Notes under the pieces: generated by a model
The model's database searches: none
Seen by the model: the letters and a program-made list of their open reading frames with translations, nothing else
Told to the model about the DNA's origin: nothing
Made by a program: the position numbers and the translations under genes
In this document: one piece after another, positions 1 through 6,429 of the stretch
How positions within the stretch are numbered: position 1 is the stretch's first letter
Layout: each line of letters begins with the position of its first letter
Assembly (NCBI GenBank): GCA_002469765.1
Contig: DKNS01000137.1
Coordinates: forward strand, 5,564-12,705
Source: Flavobacteriales bacterium UBA7382
GTDB taxonomy: Bacteria > Bacteroidota > Bacteroidia > Flavobacteriales_D > Sanyastnellaceae
Direction of reading: 5' to 3'
Length of the DNA: 7,142 bases

Positions 1-189
1 TTTGTCACCTCAGGCATGCGCGTGGGCACCCCAGCAGTGACCACACGCGGCCTGGTGGAAGACGACATGGTGCAACTCGTGGACTGGATGGACGCGGTCC
101 TTCAGGCGCCTGATGACTCGTCGGTGTTGAAGCACGTCGGGGATGCCGTCAACGCCAAGTTTGCGCAGTACCCCTTGGTGAAGGTCTGA
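1..189 (+). CDS. glyA: Serine hydroxymethyltransferase, C-terminal fragment
   Basis: The frame is open from base 1 and stops at TGA 187-189, giving the last 62 residues of the protein; the start lies outside the window. Residues 3-11 read TSGMRVGTP, followed by a TTRG motif. This is the conserved C-terminal signature of GlyA (TSGIRVGTPA in E. coli), and its arginine (residue 7 here) binds the substrate carboxylate. The fragment ends in a helical tail, as expected for the small C-terminal domain. GlyA is a cytosolic PLP enzyme that interconverts serine and glycine while charging tetrahydrofolate with a one-carbon unit. The PLP lysine and large domain are not in the window, so intactness cannot be judged. 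It is the only plus-strand gene and converges on cysN, so it is not part of the neighbouring operon. Confidence 0.94.
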   Translation, partial: FVTSGMRVGTPAVTTRGLVEDDMVQLVDWMDAVLQAPDDSSVLKHVGDAVNAKFAQYPLVKV

Positions 190-226
190 CCATTCCTTAC
201 CGACCGACCGGCCAGGCTTGATTCTG
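190..226. other. Convergent glyA/cysN intergenic gap
   Basis: These 37 bases separate the glyA stop (plus strand) from the cysN stop (minus strand). A bidirectional terminator would be expected here. I see only a short tandem GACCGACCG and two copies of GGCCAGG (210-216 and 230-236, the second inside cysN). Their GGCC cores could pair as a weak 4-bp stem with a long loop. There is no strong GC-rich hairpin followed by a T-run on either strand, so termination is unassigned. Confidence 0.6.
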
Positions 227-1504
227 TCAGGCCAGGGTGTTGAGGTCGTCGATGACGCCGGCCGCCACCGTTTGGTGGGTGGATGGGTCGATGAGCAAGA
301 AGGACCCCGTGACTTTGTTGCGGCGGTAGTCGTCGACGAGCACTTCAGAAGCGGTCTTAACTTGAATGCGTGCGATGGCGTTCACGGAGATTTCTGACAC
401 CCCTTCGACACGGTGAAGGGTGTTGATGTCTATTTCGTGGTGAATCTTGGTGATTCGCGACTGGCTTTCTCTCGAAGTATGGCGCAGGATGTATTTGGCC
501 CCAAGATTCATTGGCGTTTCACTCAACCAGCAAACTTTTGCGTCGAGAAGTTTGCCCTTGGATGGCTGGTTGTTGGGGCGTGCCAGCATGTCTCCACGGC
601 TCAAGTCGATGTCGTCTTCGAGGGTCATGGCGACGCTCAGCGGAGGGAAAGCTTTGTCGACGTGCGTGTCACCTACAAAAATCTCCTTGATTTTGGTGGT
701 TTGGCCACTGGGCATGGCGACCACTTCGTCGCCCACTTTGAACACCCCGGAGGCAACCCTGCCAGCGTAACCGCGGAAATCACGGTGGGCGTCCGTCTGC
801 GGACGAATCACGTATTGAATCGGAAACCGGCAGTCTTGCAAGTTGCGGTCTGCCCCCACGTGGACGGTTTCAAGGTGATGAAGCAGGGTGCCACCGCCGT
901 ACCATGTGGTTCGCTCAGAGGGCTCCACCACATTGTCCCCAAGAAGGGCACTGATGGGGATGAATTTGATGTCCGTGATGTCCAAGCGTGATGAGAATTC
1001 CTTGTACGCCGCCACGATTTCGTTGAAGCGCGCTTCGCTGTAGTCGACCAAGTCCATCTTGTTGACGCACACCACCACGTGTTGCAACCCGAGCAGGGAC
1101 GCGATGAAGCTGTGCCTGTGGGTTTGTTCCAAGAGGCCGTGTCGTGCGTCGATGAGGATGATGGCCAAGTCGGCAGTGGATGCGCCCGTGACCATGTTCC
1201 GGGTGTACTGGATGTGCCCAGGGGTGTCCGCAATGATGAATTTGCGTTTGGGCGTCGCGAAGTAGCGATAGGCGACATCAATGGTGATGCCTTGTTCTCG
1301 TTCAGCTTTGAGGCCGTCGGTCAACAAGCTCAGGTCGGTGCCGTCGATGCCTTTTTGGTTTGACGCGGATTCCACCGCTTCCAATTGGTCTTCGAATATG
1401 CTTTTGCTGTCGTACAGCAAACGCCCAATGAGTGTACTTTTTCCGTCGTCGACGCTTCCCGCGGTGGTGAAGCGAAGCAAGCCGTTGTGGTCTGTTTGTC
1501 CCAT
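227..1504 (-). CDS. cysN: Sulfate adenylyltransferase subunit 1 (CysN GTPase)
   Basis: CysN is the GTPase subunit of the CysDN ATP sulfurylase. It couples GTP hydrolysis to formation of APS from sulfate and ATP in the cytosol. From the ATG at 1504 the protein has 425 residues. The elongation-factor-like G domain is complete: GSVDDGKST P-loop (16-24), switch I EREQGITIDV (68-77), DTPGH (93-97), NKMD (148-151) and SALLGDN (185-191). EF-Tu-like beta-barrel domains 2 and 3 follow. There is no APS-kinase extension, so it is not a CysNC fusion, consistent with the separate cysC nearby. An upstream in-frame TTG at 1522, directly after the cysD stop, would add six residues. I prefer the ATG because the family normally starts about 14 residues before the P-loop, but an AGAGGG about 10 bases before the TTG keeps that option open. 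Confidence 0.97.
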   Translation of the reverse strand: MGQTDHNGLLRFTTAGSVDDGKSTLIGRLLYDSKSIFEDQLEAVESASNQKGIDGTDLSLLTDGLKAEREQGITIDVAYRYFATPKRKFIIADTPGHIQYTRNMVTGASTADLAIILIDARHGLLEQTHRHSFIASLLGLQHVVVCVNKMDLVDYSEARFNEIVAAYKEFSSRLDITDIKFIPISALLGDNVVEPSERTTWYGGGTLLHHLETVHVGADRNLQDCRFPIQYVIRPQTDAHRDFRGYAGRVASGVFKVGDEVVAMPSGQTTKIKEIFVGDTHVDKAFPPLSVAMTLEDDIDLSRGDMLARPNNQPSKGKLLDAKVCWLSETPMNLGAKYILRHTSRESQSRITKIHHEIDINTLHRVEGVSEISVNAIARIQVKTASEVLVDDYRRNKVTGSFLLIDPSTHQTVAAGVIDDLNTLA

Positions 1505-1522
1505 CTCTGCGTGCCTGTTCAA

Positions 1523-2449
1523 TTAAAAGTAACCCTCTTTTTTCCGGTCTTCCATGGCGCTGTCGCTGCGCTTGTCGTCCATCCGTCCGCCCCGCTCTGT
1601 GATGCGGGTCGCCGCCACTTCTTCGATGATTTTCTCCAAGGTGTCCGCGTCGCTTTCGAAGGCGCCTGTGATGGTCAAATCGCCGAGCGTACGAAAACGC
1701 ACATGCATCATTTCGGGCGTTTCGCCGGCGCGGAGGTTGAGGTGCTCTGAGTGGGCCAAAATTTGACCGGCGCGGCGGATGCACATGCGGTCGTGGGCGT
1801 AGTACAACGAGGGCAAGGCGATGTTCTCATGCAGGATGTAATTCCACACGTCGAGCTCGGTCCAGTTGTTCAAAGGAAACACCCTGAAGTGCTCGCCCGG
1901 GGCGTGCTTGCCGTTGAAGAGGTTCCACAACTCGGGACGCTGGTTCTTGGGGTCCCACTGGCTGAAATCGTCGCGGTGGGAGAAGAAACGCTCCTTGGCG
2001 CGGGCCTTCTCTTCGTCGCGACGTGCCCCACCGATGCATGCGTCGAATTGATGCTCTTCGATGGTGTCGATCAGGGTTGTCGTTTGAAGACGGTTGCGGC
2101 TGGCGTTGGCCCCAGTCTCCTCCTGAACTTTGCCAGAATCGATGGTGGCCTGCACACTGCCAACAATAAGACGGGCTCCCAAACGCGCCACAAGGTTGTC
2201 CCGGAACTCCAACGTTTCTGGAAAATTGTGGCCCGTGTCGATGTGGACCAAAGGCATGGGGATGCGCCCAGGGGCAAACGCCTTGGCTGCCAAGTGGGCC
2301 ACCACAATGCTGTCTTTTCCTCCTGAAAACAGGATGGCGGGCCGGTCGAATTGAGCGGCCACTTCACGGAGCACGTAAATGGACTCTGCCTCCAGTTCGG
2401 TGAGGTGGTCAAGGTTGTAAGAGGCGTCGCTCATGTCGTCAGTTGTCAT
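1523..2449 (-). CDS. cysD: Sulfate adenylyltransferase subunit 2 (CysD)
   Basis: CysD is the catalytic subunit of the heteromeric ATP sulfurylase. It adenylates sulfate with ATP to give APS and pyrophosphate, with CysN as its GTPase partner. The 308 residues match the family (302 in E. coli). An LEAESIY motif (19-25) precedes the PP-loop SGGKDS (42-47) that binds ATP phosphates. The C-terminus ends with MEDRKKEGYF, a strongly conserved CysD tail. The start ATG at 2449 overlaps the DUF2061 gene by 11 bases. A second in-frame ATG at 2434 would give a 303-residue protein beginning four bases after the DUF2061 stop. Neither has a clear Shine-Dalgarno sequence. The stop is followed at once by the cysN start region, so the two subunits are almost certainly co-translated. 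Confidence 0.97.
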   Translation of the reverse strand: MTTDDMSDASYNLDHLTELEAESIYVLREVAAQFDRPAILFSGGKDSIVVAHLAAKAFAPGRIPMPLVHIDTGHNFPETLEFRDNLVARLGARLIVGSVQATIDSGKVQEETGANASRNRLQTTTLIDTIEEHQFDACIGGARRDEEKARAKERFFSHRDDFSQWDPKNQRPELWNLFNGKHAPGEHFRVFPLNNWTELDVWNYILHENIALPSLYYAHDRMCIRRAGQILAHSEHLNLRAGETPEMMHVRFRTLGDLTITGAFESDADTLEKIIEEVAATRITERGGRMDDKRSDSAMEDRKKEGYF

Positions 2450-2684
2450 TCATCAATGCGTCTTCCGCGGAGTCCTCCCGACCCAGGCGTCCATATCGGA
2501 ACCAGGCCCGCTCGTGGAGGTAGTACAAAATCATTTTGGTCACCATTTCCAACCCGCCGATGGTCAACCCCACGGTGACGTCGCCGGACACCAACCAACC
2601 GAGCAAAATGGTGTCGATGGTGCCCACGAGTCGCCATGTGATGGTTTTGGCGAGGTGTCGAATCCGGGAATGTTTGGCGTCCAT
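2439..2684 (-). CDS. DUF2061 small membrane protein in the sulfate gene cluster
   Basis: This 81-residue protein resembles the DUF2061 family of small integral membrane proteins. A basic N-terminus (KHSRIRHLAKTITWR) leads into a hydrophobic helix at about residues 17-33 (WRLVGTIDTILLGWLVS). A short polar turn with SGD is followed by a second helix at about 37-55, then the conserved-looking KMILYYLHERAW segment and an acidic C-terminal tail. Two membrane passes with a short loop are predicted. The positive N-terminus suggests both ends face the cytoplasm. Its biochemical role is unknown. It lies between cysC and cysD, and its end overlaps the cysD start by 11 bases, which implies co-expression with sulfate activation. 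A link to sulfate or APS/PAPS handling is only inferred from that position. A candidate promoter element lies just upstream. Confidence 0.88.
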   Translation of the reverse strand: MDAKHSRIRHLAKTITWRLVGTIDTILLGWLVSGDVTVGLTIGGLEMVTKMILYYLHERAWFRYGRLGREDSAEDALMNDN

Positions 2685-2693
2685 AATGACCTA

Positions 2694-2701
2694 CAAAATT
2701 A
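2694..2701 (-). promoter_or_regulatory. Candidate Bacteroidota -7 promoter element upstream of the DUF2061 gene
   Basis: Read on the minus strand, the 44-base gap between cysC and the DUF2061 gene contains TAATTTTG. This fits the Bacteroidota -7 consensus TAnnTTTG exactly. A TTG lies 10 bases upstream and another about 28 bases upstream; neither has the usual 17-23 base spacing for a -33 element. The start codon is only nine bases after the element, so a transcript from it would be nearly leaderless. An 8-base match can arise by chance, though this gap is also the longest in the minus-strand cluster. Confidence 0.3.
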
Positions 2702-2728
2702 GTGGGGAAATCAACACCCGCGATGAGG

Positions 2729-3169
2729 TCAAAGTTGAACCTGTTCAAGCACCACGCCAAGGGCATCCTCAACCCCTTTTTGGGTGGTATCCACGTCGAT
2801 GAATGCTTCCAGGGGAGGTTCGTAGTCCGAAGCGTGTTTGTCCTCCCTTCCCCGCAATTCAGTGGTGTGCACATACACTTCCGTGACGGAGGCGCGGGCC
2901 TTGAATTCTTCACGCAGTGCGCGGTAAGGGGCCACCAAGCTCACCACCACGGTGTGCCCTTTCGATTGAAGGAACTGGGCGATGGTTTGGGCTTTTCGGA
3001 TGTTGTCCTCGCGGCCAACCCGCGAGTAATCTCCATTCACGGTCAGGGCGCGCAAATCGTCGCCGTCCACGTGGTGCACGACCAAGCCTTGCGCCTCGAG
3101 GTACGCCACCATGGCCTTGGCCAATGTGGTTTTTCCGTGGCCGGGTTGTCCTGTAAACCAGTAGATCAT
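2729..3169 (-). CDS. cysC: Adenylyl-sulfate kinase, short form (CysC)
   Basis: CysC phosphorylates APS at the 3' position with ATP to make PAPS, the step after CysDN. The 146-residue protein is a P-loop kinase. The Walker A motif GQPGHGKTT is at 7-15, followed by DGDDLR (35-40, corresponding to DGDNVR in the family). DYSRVGREDNIRKA (47-60) matches the APS-binding region, and SLVAPYRALRE (77-87) carries the SPYR-like motif. It is roughly 50 residues shorter than E. coli CysC. The usual KGLYKKAR lid region is absent, and ELRGREDKHASDYEPP (104-119) stands in its place. I recall similar short proteins in other Bacteroidota, so this looks like a lineage form rather than a truncation. The start ATG lies nine bases after the purA stop, which suggests one transcript. 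APS-kinase activity is inferred, and another nucleotide-kinase substrate cannot be excluded. Confidence 0.88.
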   Translation of the reverse strand: MIYWFTGQPGHGKTTLAKAMVAYLEAQGLVVHHVDGDDLRALTVNGDYSRVGREDNIRKAQTIAQFLQSKGHTVVVSLVAPYRALREEFKARASVTEVYVHTTELRGREDKHASDYEPPLEAFIDVDTTQKGVEDALGVVLEQVQL

Positions 3170-3178
3170 GTCGGCGGG

Positions 3179-4447
3179 TTAGGACTTCAACTGCAGCGTC
3201 TGAGCCCGGTCAGGACCGACACTCAGCACAGTGACTGGCACGCCAACGGCTTCTTCGATGAAGGCCACGTAATCCAACAGCGTCTGGGGCACTTCGTCGA
3301 GGGTGCGGATGCCTGTCAGGTCGCCAGGCCAACCGGGAAGGGTGGTGTAGACCGGCTCCACTTCGTCTGGGTTGATGCCGAAAGGCAAGTGGTCGATTTT
3401 TTCGTCCCGGTGCATGTAGTGGGTGCACACCTCAATTTCCTCGAAGCAGCCCAACACGTCGGCTTTCATCATGCACAATTGCGTTGCGCCGTTGACGTCC
3501 ACGGCGTAGCGCAATTGCGGAAGGTCCAGCCAACCGCATCGGCGGGGACGGCCTGTGGTGGCCCCAAATTCGCGGCCTTCGGCCCGCATTTGTTCGCCCA
3601 CTTCGTCATGAAGTTCGGTGGGAAAAGGGCCGGAACCCACGCGCGTGCAATACGCCTTGAAAATTCCAAACACCTCGCCCACGCGGTTGGGGGCGATTCC
3701 AAGGCCCGTGCAGGCCCCGGCAGAAATGGTGTTGGAGGAAGTGACGAAAGGGTAGGTCCCGAAGTCGATGTCCAGCATGGTGCCTTGGGCGCCTTCAGCC
3801 AAAATGCGCTGACCCGCCTTCAACGCACGGTTCATGTCGTGTTCGGAATCGATGAGCTTGAGTGTTTGCAAAAACGCCACTGCCTCCAGCCACTCGGCAT
3901 CGTCCACGCTGAATTCGAAGCCGTCAAATTGCCCCAACATGCCCACGTGTTTGTCGCGCAAGGTGTGGTAACGCGACTCGAAGTGCGGGCTTTCGATGTC
4001 CCCGACACGAAGGCCATTCCGGCCGGTCTTGTCCATGTAAGTGGGACCGATGCCCTTGAGCGTGCTCCCGATTTTTGCCTTGCCTTTGGCGGCCTCCGAG
4101 GCAGCGTCAAGCAAACGGTGGGTAGGAAGGATCAGGTGCGCCTTTCGGCTGATGGCCAAAGAACCTGCCACGTCGACCCCGAGGCCGACCAGCGCGTCGA
4201 TTTCCTTCTTGAAAATGATCGGGTCAATCACCACGCCATTCCCGACAACATTCAGGGTGTCGGGGCGGAAGACCCCGCTGGGGATGGTGTGAAGCACGTG
4301 CTTGATGCCATCAAACTCAAGGGTGTGTCCGGCATTGGGTCCGCCTTGAAACCGTGCAATTACATCGTACTCAGGGGTGAGTACGTCCACGATTTTGCCT
4401 TTGCCTTCGTCGCCCCATTGGAGCCCCAGCAGCACATCAACTTTCAT
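3179..4447 (-). CDS. purA: Adenylosuccinate synthetase (PurA)
   Basis: PurA joins IMP and aspartate using GTP to form adenylosuccinate, the first committed step from IMP to AMP, in the cytosol. The 422 residues are full length for the family. The N-terminal GDEGKGK loop (12-18) includes the catalytic aspartate D13. GGPNAGHT (35-42) places the catalytic histidine at H41, the same number as in E. coli. Further family segments are the EGAQGTMLDIDFGTYPFVTS stretch, GSGPFPTEL, and TTGRPRRCGWLDL near the IMP and GTP sites. The protein ends in SVGPDRAQTLQLKS. The ATG at 4447 overlaps the end of fur by 11 bases, and cysC begins nine bases after the purA stop. PurA is a known target of (p)ppGpp inhibition in E. 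coli, so sharing a transcript with a (p)ppGpp enzyme is notable. Confidence 0.98.
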   Translation of the reverse strand: MKVDVLLGLQWGDEGKGKIVDVLTPEYDVIARFQGGPNAGHTLEFDGIKHVLHTIPSGVFRPDTLNVVGNGVVIDPIIFKKEIDALVGLGVDVAGSLAISRKAHLILPTHRLLDAASEAAKGKAKIGSTLKGIGPTYMDKTGRNGLRVGDIESPHFESRYHTLRDKHVGMLGQFDGFEFSVDDAEWLEAVAFLQTLKLIDSEHDMNRALKAGQRILAEGAQGTMLDIDFGTYPFVTSSNTISAGACTGLGIAPNRVGEVFGIFKAYCTRVGSGPFPTELHDEVGEQMRAEGREFGATTGRPRRCGWLDLPQLRYAVDVNGATQLCMMKADVLGCFEEIEVCTHYMHRDEKIDHLPFGINPDEVEPVYTTLPGWPGDLTGIRTLDEVPQTLLDYVAFIEEAVGVPVTVLSVGPDRAQTLQLKS

Positions 4448-4898
4448 GTTGCGCAGGAGTTGTGGCCCGTTTGCGGGCGTAGATGTTCAAACTGTGGTGC
4501 ATCACCTCGATGTCGAAAATCTCTTCGAGGGTTGCTTTGATTTGCTGGATTCGGGGATCGCAAAACTCCAGCACCTCTCCGGTGTCGGCGAGGATCACGT
4601 GGTCGTGTTGCATGACCCGATGGCATTTTTCGTACTGGGCACTTTGGTCTCCAAACTGGTGCCGGCGCGCCAGGTTGCAGTCCAACAACAAATCCAGGGT
4701 GTTGTACAATGTGGCCCTGGACACCCGGTATTTCCCCTTGCCCATCACCTCGTAAAGGGTGTCCACATCGAAGTGGCCGTCGTAGCTGTAAACCTGCCTC
4801 AAGATGGCAAAACGCTCGGGCGTTTTTCTGTGCCCGTTTTGCTCGAGGTAAGCCTCGAATAGCCCCTCCACTTGGTCGAAGATGTCGTCGTTCGCCAT
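4437..4898 (-). CDS. fur: Fur-family metal-responsive repressor lacking the structural zinc cysteines
   Basis: This is a cytosolic DNA-binding regulator of the Fur family, 153 residues from the ATG at 4898. The N-terminal winged helix includes GHRKTPERFAIL (22-33) and the recognition helix VSRATLYNTL (59-68). The metal-sensing side chains look intact: H42, E90, HDH at 98-100, E111, E126 and H135. The CxxC after HDH that normally binds structural zinc is replaced by LADT (103-106). The C-terminal tail ends IYARKRATTPAQHES with no cysteine. Remaining cysteines are C74, C92 and C113, which do not form a CxxC pair. An in-frame ATG at 4919 would add seven residues (MPYLHRC) one base after the upstream stop; I chose the inner ATG because family members start close to this point. 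The 3' end overlaps purA. The target metal is presumed to be iron but cannot be proved from sequence. Confidence 0.94.
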   Translation of the reverse strand: MANDDIFDQVEGLFEAYLEQNGHRKTPERFAILRQVYSYDGHFDVDTLYEVMGKGKYRVSRATLYNTLDLLLDCNLARRHQFGDQSAQYEKCHRVMQHDHVILADTGEVLEFCDPRIQQIKATLEEIFDIEVMHHSLNIYARKRATTPAQHES

Positions 4899-4920
4899 GC
4901 AGCGGTGAAGATAGGGCATG

Positions 4921-6429
4921 TCAATCAGGGAGGTCGCCCTGTTCAGAAGTTTCCCAAGGGGGATTTTCAGGTCGCTGAGGGACTTGGAATGGGGCCAAAT
5001 CAAAGCCATTCTCCAAGGTCCTGATGCCACCCTCTGGGCTTTGGGACAGGGCCACCCCGACCAAGGTGTTGTCCGCCACGTTGAGCGAGACCTGGGAGCA
5101 CACTGCCTGGTTGACACGGACTTCCCCATCCAGGCTTGGCTCTGGAACCATGAAGTAGCTCAGCTGGCCGTTGCCGAGGACGTCCACCAATTGGAGTTGG
5201 CCCTCATCAAAATGGGCGTCCAGGGTGCGTCCTGAAATGCGATGGGCCAGGGTGTCGTTGGCTGGGGAAAGGACCACCGCATGTCCACGCATCCACAGCA
5301 ACTCAGGTTGATTCTCATCCAAAAACAGGGTCAAGGAATCGCCTGAAAGCAGGTCCATGTGGGACCACATGCGGGGCGAGCCAAACACGTCGACCTGACC
5401 GAGTCGGCCGTCCCAAACGAGGGAATCTCCTTCCCCTTGAAGGTCCTTCGAGTCCATCCAGACGGAATCCACCACCGTCAGAAGGCTCGGGGCACGCCGC
5501 AGCTCCAGCCCTGAGAGGTGCAAGGTGTCTTTGCCGTCGATTTGCCTCAGCCAGGCCGGATGTACGGCATCGCCAAACACAAGGTCAAGGCTGTCGGTGA
5601 GGTGTTGCTCCGCCCGAATGCCACGGGCCACCGTTTGGCGGTCGCGGCTGGCCAGTCGAACGTGCCCGTGGGCTTCGCGCACTTCCTGAGTGAACCAGAG
5701 GCTGTCGCCCTCCACGGTGCCGGACTCGTCGGCGACGCGCACAGCCCCTGAGAGCCAGCCTGTGGGTCGCTTGGCGCTGCCCTGCGTATCGAGCACCAGG
5801 TCGCCTGCCTGGCACGTGAACTCGAAGTCGGACGAATTCCAAGTCGTGGGGCCTAAAAATGTGTGGTGGTCGTCTGGTCTGACCCAATGCAAAGAATCGC
5901 TGCGAAGCGTGTCTTGTTCCGACACCGCCAGGACCTCGCCTCCCAGTTGGAACAATTCGGCCTCTGCGAAGTACAGTCCGGTTTGGCTTGTCATGGTCCA
6001 ACCGTTGTCGGTGATGTGTGCGCCTTTTGCGTAACGGGCTTGCTTGGAGGCCATTTGGTAGTGCAGGCTCGGGGCGGTCAACGTGGAGCCTTCGTGGTCG
6101 AACTGAACCTCTCCTTGGGCATCGACCCAATCGACGTCGGGCTTCAAGCCGATGTAGGCAGCGCGAAGCACGGTCGACGGGGGATGTTCCATCATGACAT
6201 GGCCAAACACTTCAACGACCCCGTCGTCGAACCGCCACGCGGAGTCGCAGTGCAACACGCCGTCTTGGTGGCCAAGCTGGACATTCCCCAAGAGCCGTTG
6301 CGCGTCGGTGACGGCTGGGTCTCGCACGATTTGGTCTGCCGCGAGAATGTCCACGGTTTGGGCTTGCGATTGGTCATGTGACAACCACAGCGCCATGGCC
6401 AGGAGGAGAAAGACGACTGGCTTGCTCAC
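4921..6429 (-). CDS. Secreted OstA/LptA-like protein
   Basis: This 502-residue protein has an N-terminal signal peptide (K3, hydrophobic core 5-16, probable signal peptidase I site after SQA at residue 23), so it is exported to the periplasm. Residues 25-140 resemble the OstA/LptA domain: ILAADQIVRD, then AQRLLGNVQLGHQDGVLHCD, then VVEVFGHVMM, the alternating strand pattern of the LPS-transport beta-jellyroll. Comparable units follow, marked by recurring D-S-aromatic segments at 61-65, 177-182, 241-246, 320-325, 334-339 and 362-368. In Bacteroidota, proteins of this type are taken to form or extend the LPS bridge to the outer membrane; that role is inferred here. The C-terminus is Pro/acidic and probably disordered. 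Translation starts at GTG 6427-6429, which overlaps the upstream TGA as GTGA, indicating coupling. No LptC or permease gene is in view. Confidence 0.85.
   Translation of the reverse strand: MSKPVVFLLLAMALWLSHDQSQAQTVDILAADQIVRDPAVTDAQRLLGNVQLGHQDGVLHCDSAWRFDDGVVEVFGHVMMEHPPSTVLRAAYIGLKPDVDWVDAQGEVQFDHEGSTLTAPSLHYQMASKQARYAKGAHITDNGWTMTSQTGLYFAEAELFQLGGEVLAVSEQDTLRSDSLHWVRPDDHHTFLGPTTWNSSDFEFTCQAGDLVLDTQGSAKRPTGWLSGAVRVADESGTVEGDSLWFTQEVREAHGHVRLASRDRQTVARGIRAEQHLTDSLDLVFGDAVHPAWLRQIDGKDTLHLSGLELRRAPSLLTVVDSVWMDSKDLQGEGDSLVWDGRLGQVDVFGSPRMWSHMDLLSGDSLTLFLDENQPELLWMRGHAVVLSPANDTLAHRISGRTLDAHFDEGQLQLVDVLGNGQLSYFMVPEPSLDGEVRVNQAVCSQVSLNVADNTLVGVALSQSPEGGIRTLENGFDLAPFQVPQRPENPPWETSEQGDLPD

Noticed and set aside
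242..257. Small inverted repeat (GGTCGTC with GACGCC, three-base loop) near the cysN 3' end
   Set aside because: It lies inside the cysN coding region, contains a bulge and has no T-run on either strand, so it is not a convincing terminator.
413..991. A 192-codon plus-strand frame opposite cysN
   Set aside because: It is antisense to the CysN beta-barrel region and shows no domain motif or plausible upstream signals.
2702..4540. A 612-codon plus-strand open frame opposite cysC, purA and the end of fur
   Set aside because: It is antisense to three genes with clear family motifs, has no recognisable domain of its own, and long antisense frames are common in GC-rich coding DNA.
4899..5129. N-terminal extension of the Fur frame giving a 230-residue protein
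   Set aside because: The extra residues lie inside the OstA-like gene in another frame and look like shadow sequence; the Fur family begins near the ATG at 4898.
5863..6381. A 172-codon plus-strand frame opposite the OstA-like gene
   Set aside because: The minus-strand frame has a signal peptide, OstA-like repeats and a coupled start, while the plus-strand frame has no family resemblance.
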